Position numbers and translations under genes: made by a program. A model generated the notes under the pieces. That model saw only the letters and a list, made by a program, of their open reading frames with translations, was not told the origin of the DNA and searched no databases. This document shows positions 10,105 to 20,560 of a DNA stretch of 64,000 nt, one piece after another (within the stretch, counting starts at the first letter, position 1; every line of letters starts with the position of its first letter). This DNA comes from Atherix ibis (taxonomy: Eukaryota > Arthropoda > Insecta > Diptera > Athericidae): the NCBI GenBank assembly GCA_958298945.1, contig OY282609.1, positions 28,431,212 through 28,495,211 of the forward strand, in the 5' to 3' direction.

Positions 10105-11987
10105 ATTTTGTTAGATTCTAATTAAGAGATACTCGTACTCTGCGAAATTACCCCTTTAGACTTTCAGAATAAGCTGATCATCTTAAACTGCTTAATTAGA
10201 AATTATTAGAACGAGATAAGGCTGCCGATTTAACTTTTATTCGTCAACTCTTACACTAAAATATTGACTGTGAGGTTTTTGCAAATAAAGTATCTTTTAT
10301 ACTTAAGACGATTGCTCTTATTGCATGCTGAACCTTCTAAGTCTAATAATGCTAAGCATCGACCCATCAACCGCATGTGCAAGGCCGTAATTTTTTTGTC
10401 AAGACCAAAATCCCTAATGGTCCGGGTGAATGTTTTTCAGTAATTACTGGGGAAGTTCCCCTTCATGATGAGCATTTAAGTCAATTATCATAAATGAATA
10501 CTAAAAGTATACAATCCCACTAAGGAGAGGGGTAAGCCTAAAATTTTTTACAAAATTAGTTTTGTGTCAGAAATAAAATATAGATACGAATATGAGTAAT
10601 CTTAATAAAATTCCATTTTCGAATATTTTATGATTGGTTTTTTTCAGTGTTTGATATTTGGAGGCAGTGTAATTTTTTTTTACAATTAAACGCTTGAAAA
10701 ACCGAAAGTGAGAAAAGCAAATAATTTTCAATTTGTTCAAGCTGCAATGATCCGTAAATATTCGTATAAGGTCAAAAGAGTCTATAGGCCCCGAACCATT
10801 CCGTACACTGATCGGTACTATCAATCAAGTGAAAATTTCAAAGATAAATAGAAGGTGATCGACCACCAACCAATGCCCAGTACAGGACAGTCTATTACCG
10901 CCTCAGAGTTAACACCAACTAACAACGACAATGCTTTTGGTCGCCTCTATCAAATCCTCTCTGCCAGGAAATTGGTTTTGTCACTTTGGACTGTCATTAA
11001 ATTTTATTTGAATTTGAACGTGTTTACATTTGTTGATTGTCTCCTGAAAAATCCGAGTCTCGGAAAACCAATTTTCGGAAGACCGCTATCGTAGGTAAAT
11101 AGAAACTCAAAATGAAAAACTTACACGTCTACTAGTGGCTGCGTTTAGTGGTTACTGATAGTCAGATCTTAAGATCTGACCGAGTCTGAATCACTTCTGA
11201 AAATTATATTCAGCTTCGGTCGGTTTCGGTACTTAAACTTATTTGAAAATTTCCCTGAGTACACAATGCATTTAATGAGGTGTACTTTAGTCATTCAAAG
11301 ACTGACCAGCCAAATAGTATATGGCAACTGTTACTCGATAAAAATAAAATGGTAAACTATTGGTTTTTAAATAATTTTCCACATAGTGGCTATACTTGTG
11401 GGGCTACTACGTGCAATCGTAGTCAGTAGGTGTAAAAATTACAACCAATTTTTGTGATAAAAGAAGAAGTTGTAAATTGGTCATAAAATTACGTTAATTT
11501 GTATTCAATTTTCATTAAAACGAAACTGTTCATATACAAATTAGAAAAGGGCTATTATCTTATATAAAAAAAAGATTTTTGACTATTTTCTACCACTTTT
11601 ATGCGTTTATCAATTAACTGCTCTAACGTTTCATTTAGAAATTGTATGTGGAGTGCCATCTATTAGAATTCTAAGAAAACTGACAAATTTAAAATTATTC
11701 TCTTACAACTTTGCAGATATTAATATATGAAATTTTTAATAAAAAATTGTATTTAGCACTTTTTTATTGTTTCTGTGTTTGTATGTAAGATGTCTAAGGT
11801 AAGAAGCAGATCCCATTCTGTAGCGCCATGAGCATAAAGTTTAATGTGGATTTGTACAGCTGGCAACTTTTTTTGTATAAATCACCTGCGCTAAAGGAAT
11901 TATGAATATACTTATAATGTTATGGTATATCGCGTATGTGGAAAGTATTAGGAGGAATATATATAGAGAGAGAGATATCGGTGCATT
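10105..11987. other. Intronic DNA, nothing recognised
   Basis: AT-rich sequence. A short open frame at 10855-11094 has no recognisable family. The only structured feature seen is the palindrome at 11161-11180. Confidence 0.5.
11161..11180. repeat. Perfect 20-bp palindrome
   Basis: GTCAGATCTTAAGATCTGAC reads the same on both strands. No flanking element was recognised. Confidence 0.9.
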
Positions 11988-12218
11988 TTGCTCTTAAATA
12001 GGTGCTGTTTTTTTAATAATTTAGGAAAACCGAGTAAAGCGAAGCATTCCACATTCGGATTATCTTCCAGTACGTCCGAAAAAGGGATTCAGAGTAAACT
12101 GATGAGCATTCTTTGTGAAACAGGTGTTACGATGAACCTGAAAAACTGGGAGGATATTAGTTGGAGAGAGCAAAAAGACTTGGAAAAGCGGTTTTCGCAT
12201 CCAGAAACTCCAAAATGA
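11988..12218 (+). CDS. Weak open frame after a splice-acceptor-like site
   Basis: An open frame of about 65 codons follows TTTAATAATTTAG at about 12024. It reads as a hydrophilic peptide (GKPSKAKHSTFGLSSSTS and onward) and ends in TGA near 12218. No family is recognised. It could be a small exon of a nested gene or chance; the absence of homology and of a clear partner exon argues for caution. Confidence 0.15.
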   Translation: MLLNRCCFFNNLGKPSKAKHSTFGLSSSTSEKGIQSKLMSILCETGVTMNLKNWEDISWREQKDLEKRFSHPETPK

Positions 12219-12233
12219 AGTGTGTCCTATTCA

Positions 12234-12345
12234 AAAAGAAATTCTGGGTTAAATAGTATTCATTCAAAATATTGGGAATGATGAGTTGGTAGACGCGGTT
12301 AACCCAATCCGAATTTTCAAAAATTTCTTTCCCCAGAATATATGA
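12234..12345. mobile_element. Short MITE-like repeat with AAATTCTGGG ends, copy 1
   Basis: The segment begins AAAAAGAAATTCTGGGTTAA and ends with CCCAGAAT, so the termini are inverted (ATTCTGGG and CCCAGAAT). A related segment at 31196-31325 has the same ends and similar interior (GGGAATGATGAGTTGG versus GGGAATGGTGGGTTGA). Two dispersed copies with inverted ends and no coding capacity fit a miniature non-autonomous DNA element. Confidence 0.5.
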
Positions 12346-12409
12346 ATGGCTGTTGATTAACCTTGTTTTCCAATCTTTAAATCTTTCACTTTTGGTGTCA
12401 GTAGTATTA

Positions 12410-13110
12410 TGTTATTTAATGTGACTTATATGTCGTTAAACATAAAACCACGAGTCGCCTACGACTATAGGGATTGAGTTACGAGCTGATGACTTCAACT
12501 TTTTGTGGCGGGGCCTATCTAAACCTCTACTGTCATAATCAGTGACAGGGCCCGAGAGCATTAAAAGTATATCCCACCAATGATCCGGAGCCCGTACCAT
12601 CGCGTTGCTGCCTAAGGCGTCTCACCATTTTTGGGTATAGTGTGTTTTTACACCATGGAGCACCCGGATTCCTGTGGTACCAATTTTTATTTTAAGAGTA
12701 CTTCGGTTTGTACTTTGCTCATTGAGCTACGGTAACGAATCTTGTAAATTCCTAGGCACCGCTAAGACAGCTCAGGTATGCGGCTTAGCCAAGACCCGAA
12801 AGTACAACCGGAATCGACCTTGGTCTTTCACCGGGTTGTAGCCACCTTGCGTGCCATTTACAAACTCATTCACGCACCATTCTCGCTCTCCTTTAAAAAA
12901 GTCCCACAGAAAATCTATTAAAGCATTCATACCGTTCTCTCATACCTAACACTCCACTCACACCCACACTCTCATCATTCACCACGATTCCACATGCACC
13001 TAGGTCACGCAAATTCCCGTACAGGCCACACTCAGTGAAAAGTTGATTGGCACTCTCTTCCACCCTTCCACAAGGGTATCTAGCCTCCGCAACCAGACCA
13101 AGCCCATACA
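12410..13110 (-). mobile_element. R1/LOA-like non-LTR retrotransposon, 3' end, 5'-truncated (copy 1)
   Basis: On the reverse strand this reads the C-terminal end of an ORF2-type protein (GLGLVAEARYPCGR, then LFTECGLYGNLRDLGACGI and GVLGMRERYE) and a long 3' untranslated region. It ends near 12410 with AAGTCACATTAAATAA (reverse complement). The + strand copy at 54590-55690 matches through both coding and untranslated parts. In this copy the matching coding part starts at about 13110. It also carries about 30 extra bases near 12815-12845 relative to the other copy. Confidence 0.8.
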
Positions 13111-14935
13111 GGAAACCAAGGAAGATTCAGAAGTCAAGAGGAAGGGTGGATGAATCGCTTTCCATCTAAGAGATCACTAGGAAAAAGGAGGATGAATTTC
13201 TTTTCAAGTAGGTGGTGGCAGAAGATTTTGTAGGGAACAGTTTCAATAAGGATCGAGCCAACCGGAAAATCCGTTGCTACGACCTAACTTTATTCTGCTA
13301 CTGGCATACAGAAACAAAAAGTGTGAGAATAAAGCAACATTCCATCCAGTAGCGCATTGGTTACTCTAATTTATTTTCTGTTTCATTTTTGGAAACATTA
13401 TTCAAATACAATTTAAGCTCGCTCTTTAAGGAAGTTTTTATTTGACCGTTCCTTCCCCACCCTTCTTTCGACAACCGTTGATTTTTCATTTCCATTAAAT
13501 TGACTTGATATACTCTTGGGGCTTGAAGTTTCCAATTTATTTTAAATGTAATTGCAGTGAAATTTTCTCATTAATAGACCGTCCTACGCTATTTATGAAA
13601 AACTTCTCTTAAAAAATTTGTACTAGCATTTTTCTATCGATATTTTTCCGAGTAGAAACGTAAAAACATTTATTTTTATTTACGGAAACTGATTTTCTTA
13701 ACATAAAAAACTATACGCCGATAAAAAATAAATGGTAATAATTTGGAAGGGTAGAAAAAACATTTATTAAAAACTACCGGCTTACAAAACTATTTTCAAA
13801 ATAGTCATAAATTTCTGACAAATGGACAAGTTAATCCCGAAGTATCTTAATTCGAAATACGAGAACATATTAGAAAAATGTGTAAATCACTTCCAGAGTG
13901 ATTAAGAAGAGGATTGGAAGGGAATTCCATTAGTTTTCGACCAAAATCTGATTATGTTTTTGAAAGTGTGAACATGATTTTTGTGAAGTTAGCTAGTTGG
14001 TATATTATATTATAATCTGAAAATAGATTAACTAAATTGGTAGTCTATTGTCATCGCGAAGGGAATGTGGCATTTTATCGAACCGAATTGGTATTTAAAC
14101 AGGGCTTTATCGTGTCTTCAGTAATTATTAAAGAAGAAATAGAAGACGATGAAACAAAATAACATAATTAGAAATTGGGATTAGGTCTAATCTAAAGTAT
14201 AGGAAAGCTCATTGATTTTGATTGACTGACTATCCATGCTTTAGGAGATTTTATTAGACACACTCAACGATTGACTAAATTGGCTGAGAAGTAATACTTT
14301 TCGTCGATAATTTGGATATTTTTTCTTACTGAGACAACGCGATGCATAATTATTTTCATTGTATTTCAAAATTAATAAAAATGAAATGAAAATTTTCTGA
14401 ACATTTTTCTCATCTGTTTGGTAATGAATATAAATTTGTTGGAAAATTTTTTCAGGCATAAATAGTCTTAATTAAATAAAAAAATTTTTTTCTACAATAG
14501 CTAAGAAACTTTGAAAGTATTTTAGAGAAAAAAGATAATCTGAAATAATCTAGAACTAAAAACAGAAATATCCCCAACAGCGAGTACGAAAAATTCTGAT
14601 AAATCTACACTAAGAAAGAGACCTTGCATTGACCTCACGTATACCACGTTCAAGGTATTAAATAGAAGATAAATTCGCATAATTCCAAATAGCTATACAT
14701 TATCTAAAATCTACAATCGACTCTCACCTCATTAGCTATGTAACCTCATGACTTCCACGATTATCCACTCAGTTTTGATGAGGTTCTAATAGCGTTCACA
14801 CAAAAATTTTAAAAATTAAATATTATATGGAATTGATGTTGGCTGAGTAGTATCTGTTGCTACTACAGTAAAGGAGAGGGCAGTATTCACTGGGATCCTT
14901 GGTGTATGTGGATCAGTTTTTGTAGTAGGGACTTG
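13111..14935. other. Intronic DNA, nothing recognised
   Basis: AT-rich sequence with no recognisable coding or repeat family. Confidence 0.5.
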
Positions 14936-14937
14936 TA

Positions 14938-15810
14938 TGAGGGCTGTTCAAAAAGTATCGCGAATTTTGTGTTTTTTCAAAAATTATTTCTTTATTCATA
15001 AATATCTATTTTGTCCCCTTGAAAGTAATCCCCACCAGATATTATACACTTGTGCCAACGTTTTTTCCAATTCTCGAAGCACTTCAAAAAATCATTTTTG
15101 CGATCTTGTTCAGCTCCTTCTTCGATGCCGTCTTTATCTCCTCAATCATAGCGTAGCGTCGTCCTTTCATGGAACTCTTCAGTTTCGGGAGCAAGGAAAA
15201 ATTACAGGGGGCCAGATCTGGGAATACGGTGGCTGCGGCATTATTAGTGTGTTGTTTTTGGCCAAAAATGGCAAAAGCCAATTTTTGTTCTTCCACAAAT
15301 CCGGGCATTTCTGGTGGATTGCTTCGCGCAACTTGCGCATAACTTGCAGATAATATTCCTTATTGACCAAGAACTCATGATGCACCACGACCCTGCAATC
15401 GAAGAAAACTATTAGCAAAACCTTCACATTCGACCGAACTTGGCGCTTTTTTCGGTCTTGGCTCGTGCGGCAGCATGCATTAGCATGATTGAGCTTTGGT
15501 TTACGTATCATAATCATAAACCCATGATTCGTCACCAGTTATGACACTCTGGAGCAAATTTTAGTCGTCGCGGACAGAGTCCAACAGCTCCTTAGCAATG
15601 TTAATGCGATGCTGTTTTTGATCGAAATTGAGCAAAAATCGAAGACGAGCCAAAACGCGTGCAAGCAAAGCAGCTGTGAAAAATTAACTGAACATTCCAA
15701 ATGGCCGAACTTGTCGGCAAAAGTAAGAGACATGAGTACCAAGAAAACGCCATAAAAAATCGAATATACATAACCAGCGGAAATTCAAAATTCGCGATAC
15801 TTTTTCCTCG
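14938..15810 (-). mobile_element. Mariner family A copy, internally deleted (873 bp)
   Basis: The left end (GGGCTGTTCAAAAAGTATCG) and right end (AAATTCGCGATACTTTTT) are both present, with TA at 14936-14937 and 15811-15812. The right terminal repeat has lost about 8 bases (CTTTTTCCTCGTA instead of CTTTTTGAACAGACCTCGTA). The reverse strand keeps the C-terminal part of the transposase. The N-terminal DNA-binding part is deleted: CGAAATTGAGCA jumps directly to AAAATCGAAGACGAGCC of the 5' leader. Such deletions are usual for non-autonomous mariner copies. Only 20 bases separate it from the next element. Confidence 0.9.
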
Positions 15811-15830
15811 TATGTCATACAGCCTTTGTA

Positions 15831-17043
15831 CAGAGGCGTTTTATGTTCCAGATCGAAGTTTTTTTTTTAATAACTTCTAAATAAAATACAATATTATAAT
15901 ATATATTTTATTGATTTATTACCATACAAGGTCTTAATATGATTTCGGTTAAATCGCTAAGGGGCGAGCTCTTTTAAGCACATTTTTCATAATATTCTCG
16001 CAGACTTCTTGGCGTTTTTTTAGCAATTTCGTTTGGAATATTGTCATTAAGCAACAATGTTATTGTACACCTTTTCCTTCATACGAAGAGACCGGGAGGG
16101 TTCAAATCGGGCGATCGTGTGGACCAGTCGATATCACCACTTTTTGACATTATTCGGCAGAGAAAAATTTCTCTCAAAATTTGCATGTTAGCACGAGCTG
16201 TGCACTGTCTTGTTGGAACCACATGTTCTGTAGGCCTAATTGATCCAATTCGGACAGAAGGAACCACATGTTCTGTAGGCCTAATTGATCCAATTCGGAC
16301 ATTTTCCAACATGTCCCGATAGCGGTCACCAGTAACTGTTACAGCATTACCTCCAGCATCCTCAAAGAAATATGACCCAATGACTCCGCCGGCCCGAATT
16401 CGTCTACGAGGGTGTAGTAGTCTTTGGTGTATCAGTTGAGGGTTTTCAGTGCCCCAATAGCGACTATTCTGTTTATTAAGGAAGCCATCGCAGTCGAAGT
16501 GTGCCAAAAATGGTGAGTGTCTATACCGAGCTGTAAACACGAGCACTCCAGTCTCGCCGCCATTCAATGTCATTTGCCTGCATCTGTTGTGTCAATTGAG
16601 TTTTATGCGGGTAAAAACGCAAATATTTTTGAGAATTTTTAACAAACATGATGGGGATATTCCCAATTCCACGGCGTCGATAAGAGCAACACTCTGCCTC
16701 ACTGCATCAATCTTTCCAGATTGCACGTTGGCTTAATTGTCGCCTAGCCTTCGCTTTATCTCACAGTGTTTGCACATTTTCAAAATTATTCATTACACGC
16801 TGAGTGGTTGACTTGCTCGAATGGTTGACTATAAAAGTTACGTACTTTTCTCCGCGTATTCACAATTGAACAATTATTTAAATAAAGTGTTTTAATAATT
16901 TCAACATGTTATTGCGGCGTTAGATATAGCATAATAAATTGTTATCGACCACTCCTTACGACTGTCAAATGCCAACAGACAAATGTCATTCGAAACAAAA
17001 TGGCGGCCAAACAACATCGATCTGGAACATAAAAGGCACCATG
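15831..17043 (-). mobile_element. Tc1/mariner-like transposon copy 2, both ends present
   Basis: The element is 1,213 bp. The left end reads CAGAGGCGTTTTATGTTCCA and the right end, as reverse complement, CATGGTGCCTTTTATGTTCC, with TA at 15829-15830 and 17044-17045. The reverse strand encodes FLNKQNSRYWGTENPQLIHQ, then SYFFEDAGGNAVTVTGDRYR, a degenerate catalytic block and GDIDWSTRSPDLNPP. These identify a transposase of the clade with FQQDGATCHTA and WPPRSCDLTPLD blocks. The N-terminal half is riddled with stops. It is the most complete of the three related copies. Confidence 0.88.
16215..16300. repeat. 45-bp in-frame tandem duplication inside the transposase
   Basis: The unit beginning GGAACCACATGTTCTGTAGG occurs twice head to tail (16215-16259 and 16260-16300). 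In the reverse-strand protein this gives VRIGSIRPTEHVVPS followed by VRIGSIRPTEHVVPT. The duplication lies beside the second catalytic block. Confidence 0.92.
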
Positions 17044-17045
17044 TA

Positions 17046-17335
17046 CTTTAGTTTGTCTTCATTAATGTGCAGACCAACATTTTTTGGCTCTGACTCAATC
17101 TTGATAGAGGCCTCTCAATCAACGCTTTCTGATCAATACGTCATGTCGATGTCATTGGCGTTTGCTAAAAACTGGGCAGACTTAATGAGGATGGCACCCG
17201 TTATGCTTATCCCTGAGTTTCGGATCATTTTTTTGGGCACCAGCTTGGAGAGAACAAACGAAAATGTGTCTACTTGCTGGAGACCATTGCAGATTTTGAT
17301 TGGCTCTGAAAGTCTCCTTTTTTGAGTATGGGTTA
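17046..17335 (-). mobile_element. Non-LTR reverse transcriptase fragment
   Basis: On the reverse strand the frame reads NGLQQVDTFSFVLSKLVPKK, IRNSGISITGAI, FLANANDIDM and NVGLHINEDKLK. These correspond to the NGLRQGD, LAYADDIDI and GLxINExKTK blocks of a non-LTR reverse transcriptase; the catalytic YADD is degraded to NAND. The same region is at 44485-45065, again directly after a Tc1/mariner-like right end. Clade assignment is uncertain. Confidence 0.75.
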
Positions 17336-17336
17336 G

Positions 17337-17445
17337 ATAAAGTCATAAATTGTTATCAACCACTCCTTACGAATGTCAAATGACAACAAACAAATGTCAT
17401 CGAAAACAAAATGGCGGCCCAACAAAATCGACTTGGAACCCTGTA
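17337..17445 (-). mobile_element. Solo right end of the Tc1/mariner-like transposon
   Basis: About 109 bases repeat the last part of copy 2 (ATTGTTATCAACCACTCCTT, AAACAAAATGGCGGCC) and end ACTTGGAACCCTGTA. The terminal repeat has an 11-base internal loss compared with copy 1. With 15831-17043 it brackets the reverse transcriptase fragment. Confidence 0.85.
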
Positions 17446-17706
17446 GTTTGCAGGAGTAGATGTCGCCTTAGTGCACTCTGCGGGATTAAGTGTTGTCCAG
17501 CACATTTGACATACTCAAGTGCATGACGGGAATATGATTTTGTGTGTACGTAATGTTAGCGGCTGTGACACTGTACAATGTCTCCTCCATCATAATTTTT
17601 GAGTATCCAAAGTGAAAATATTTTTTTATTTAGAGAAGGCCGCAAATTCACAAAAAATAGTGAGGGTGGCTGGAGGCTTACGTTCTTCCGTTGGAGTTGT
17701 ATAGTG

Positions 17707-17771
17707 TAAAAGAAAATAAACCCTTTCGAGTGTATTTTTGATGACCACTTGAAAGGGTTTGTTTTCTTTTA
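17707..17771. repeat. Hairpin with 24-bp arms
   Basis: The arm TAAAAGAAAATAAACCCTTT plus CGAG (17707-17730) pairs with 17748-17771 (CTTGAAAGGGTTTGTTTTCT plus TTTA), with two mismatches and a 17-base loop. No element ends or coding sequence were recognised around it. Confidence 0.85.
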
Positions 17772-19525
17772 GTTGGTATGTTGTGGAATTTGACTTTCTC
17801 TTATGACCATCTCCTTTACTTGGACCTTATACGAAAAACTCGCTCGTACTTATTCGCTGAGCGATTGACCCAATTCAAAAAAATTTGCAGACTTTTTTAC
17901 AGAAATTCGGTGGTGGCTTTTGCTGATCTCACGGGGAAGTGACATCATTGGCATTAATGTTATCGTCACCTAATAGCTGGAAGCGGTTTTGTTGTAGTGA
18001 GGTCACTGGTTTCAATTTCTTTCTAGGAAGTGGCGAGAAGGCAGGAGATAAATTTCTGGATTCTCATCTACTTAACCATCCTAATCCTTTAGGAAGCGAA
18101 CTGTTCACTCCCACCCTTCCATTAAACACCCATCGACATTTGAAACGGCGATGGCCGAGACATTTATTAAAATTATAAAATAAAATTATCCTGTTCTAGA
18201 GGTAACATCGAAGGGTGTTTTCCTTTCGGTATTTTCACGGCCTTGCATTTACATTCCTTAAAAATTTGCTTGTTACTAGTTGTAAGTTATTGTAAATATC
18301 ATTAAAAAAAATGTAGTTTCTCTAAATGGAAAACTCACTTACGAATGGACTGATAAATATTTCCTAAAAAATCAGTTGTGAATAAAATGTCGTTTTCCCT
18401 TCCGTCGGAGAGCTTCTGCTTCTTACTCAATCGACCAACCTTCTTTTCGAAAATGTCAATTCTTCCAAGTGACAAGATTGCCATCTGGCGTTTCTGAACA
18501 ATGCACTAGCATCGAAAAAAAACATTTTCTTTTATGCTTATCGCTGATAGCTTCTGTACCATCTAACGGTGCTTGAAGTAGCTTCCCTCCCCCATCAGAG
18601 CCATAATCAAAGCCATTTCAGTTGTGTCCATTCCTCTGACGACTACCAACTGTCGTATGCAAAATAACCTCGATTGTCTTTGGCCAACATTACCTACCCA
18701 ACCACCTTCGTAGGTGCACATATCATCTGAAACGTGATAGAATTTCAAGCCCGCCCAATGATTAAGTGGACCCGCAATTTCGGCGACGATTCATAAGCCC
18801 CAACAGAGACCTCTCCACCAAAAAGGCAGAATAATTCTTTCTGATCAATGTGATTAAGTGTGTGCGATCTGTTCACGAACGAAATTATGATCAAATTGAT
18901 TCGAATCTTGTTTCTTGTACGATCACACACGATTGCATATGTTTTGCGATTGACTTCGCGGTTTGTGTGCGCAATTCAAAAAAATACCTGCGGTCGGATT
19001 GTTACGATCATTGAAAATGATGTTCAATAAGCATTAATGCGGTAAGTTGATAACTTCGGTTAAAGATTACGTTCCGGCGGCTTTGTAATAACAGTTGAAC
19101 GTTGTATGGGGCCAGACACTTGGAGCCCTTTAGCCAGCAGCTGGCTTAGAGGGTATTCTCCGTTACCTTTTGGAGTCCGGACGATACAATGACCAAAGGA
19201 ACGTGGATAACGCAGTCTTTAATTTTTCCATTTTTTAGATTTTTATATACCGCGTAATGACTTGACACGATATTCGTGGTGTGGCGATTATTGCAAATTG
19301 ATTTGAACGATTTTTTTTTGTCACAATTAAATTGTCACGATTATTGATAAAGACACCGATTATTTGAGCTTTTTCGATATTTGAAAGTTGACCCAATTGT
19401 GATGATGTAAGTATCGAGTGATTTTTTTGCTGTTTGGTTTTTTATGTTTTTATTTTTGTCATAATATACATGACACATTATATGTGTCATAGTCAAAACT
19501 GCTCAGTTAACATTGTCATTTTATC
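17772..19525. other. Intronic DNA, nothing recognised
   Basis: Mixed composition. 18560-18930 and 19050-19200 are less AT-rich than the surroundings but show no recognisable product. A short hairpin (AGCCAG-CAG-CTGGCT) lies near 19132-19146. Confidence 0.4.
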
Positions 19526-20560
19526 ATGGAAAGACTTACATCTGAACAATGCTTACTAAATATTGAATTTTATTATGAAAATTCTTGCTCTGTGAAAAAT
19601 GTGTTTCGGCGGGTACTTCGACCATTTTATGGCCATCATAATCGATAATCGACCGACGATGCAAGTCATGGTGACAAAATTTCACAGCAATTTGATGCTA
19701 TTGGACATCAAACCACCAACCCGTGTGTAGAGGAAAATATTGCTGCCGTACCGTCCAGTGTTGGTAGAGACCAAGAGATACTGTTGTCCATATGTCGCCG
19801 TTCACAGCAATTGAGATTGTGTTACTCGGCTATGTGGAAGATTTTATGCAAGGATCTTGGCTTGCGCAAGAACTGAAGCCGAACGACCTGCCAAACCGTC
19901 GAATTTTGGTGAGTGGGCCTTAGGACAACTTAAGGAAAATCCATTTTTTACCAAAAAATTGCGTCCAGCGACGAAACTCATTTCTGGTTGAATGGGTTTG
20001 TGAACAAGCATAAAATTGTCGCATTTGGTTTGATGAATAATCACAGGCTAAACAAGAACTGACATTGCACCCAGAAAATGGACTGTTTGGTGCGGTTTAT
20101 CATCGATCCGTATTTCTTTGAAGATGGCGCCCGCTATCGCCTGAAGATTTCGAACATTTTTTTGTCCAAAATGAAAGAACTGTATCTGGTCGATATGTGG
20201 TTTCAATAAGAAGGCGCTGCATGCCACAGAGCACGTGAAATAATGGACATCTTGGCAGTAGAGTTTGGTGAACAATTTATCTGACGGTCAGTTGGCATCC
20301 TAGATCGTGTGATTTGACGCATCTAGACTATTATTTTTTTGGGGCCTACATGAAGTCACTCGTCTCTGCCAATTAACCAACGTCACTTACAGCCTTGGAA
20401 GACAACATTACACATGTTATTAGCAAGATATCAGCTGAGATACTTGAAAAATATGGTTCAAAATTGGACCTTTCGCATGGGTCACTTAAAACGTAGTCTT
20501 TGGCCAACATTTATAAAAAATAATCTTCAAAAAGTAAATGACAAGCATTGATTTATCGAT
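19526..20560 (+). pseudogene. Tc1/mariner-like transposase relic (FQQDGATCHTA clade)
   Basis: From the ATG at 19526 the frame starts MERLTSEQCLLNIEFYYENS, a typical N terminus of this clade, and soon meets a TAA. Later pieces in shifted frames read SEENIAAV-like sequence, RRSQQLRLCYSAMWKILCKD, SSDETHFWLNGFVNKHK (first catalytic Asp), FFEDGARYR, LVDMWFQ-EGAACHRAREIMD (second catalytic block, degraded) and ALEDNITHVISKISAEILEK. Many stops and shifts show it is old. The region after the stop (TAAAAACCCACCAGTCATA near 20632) may be the right terminus, but the left terminus was not identified. Confidence 0.85.
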
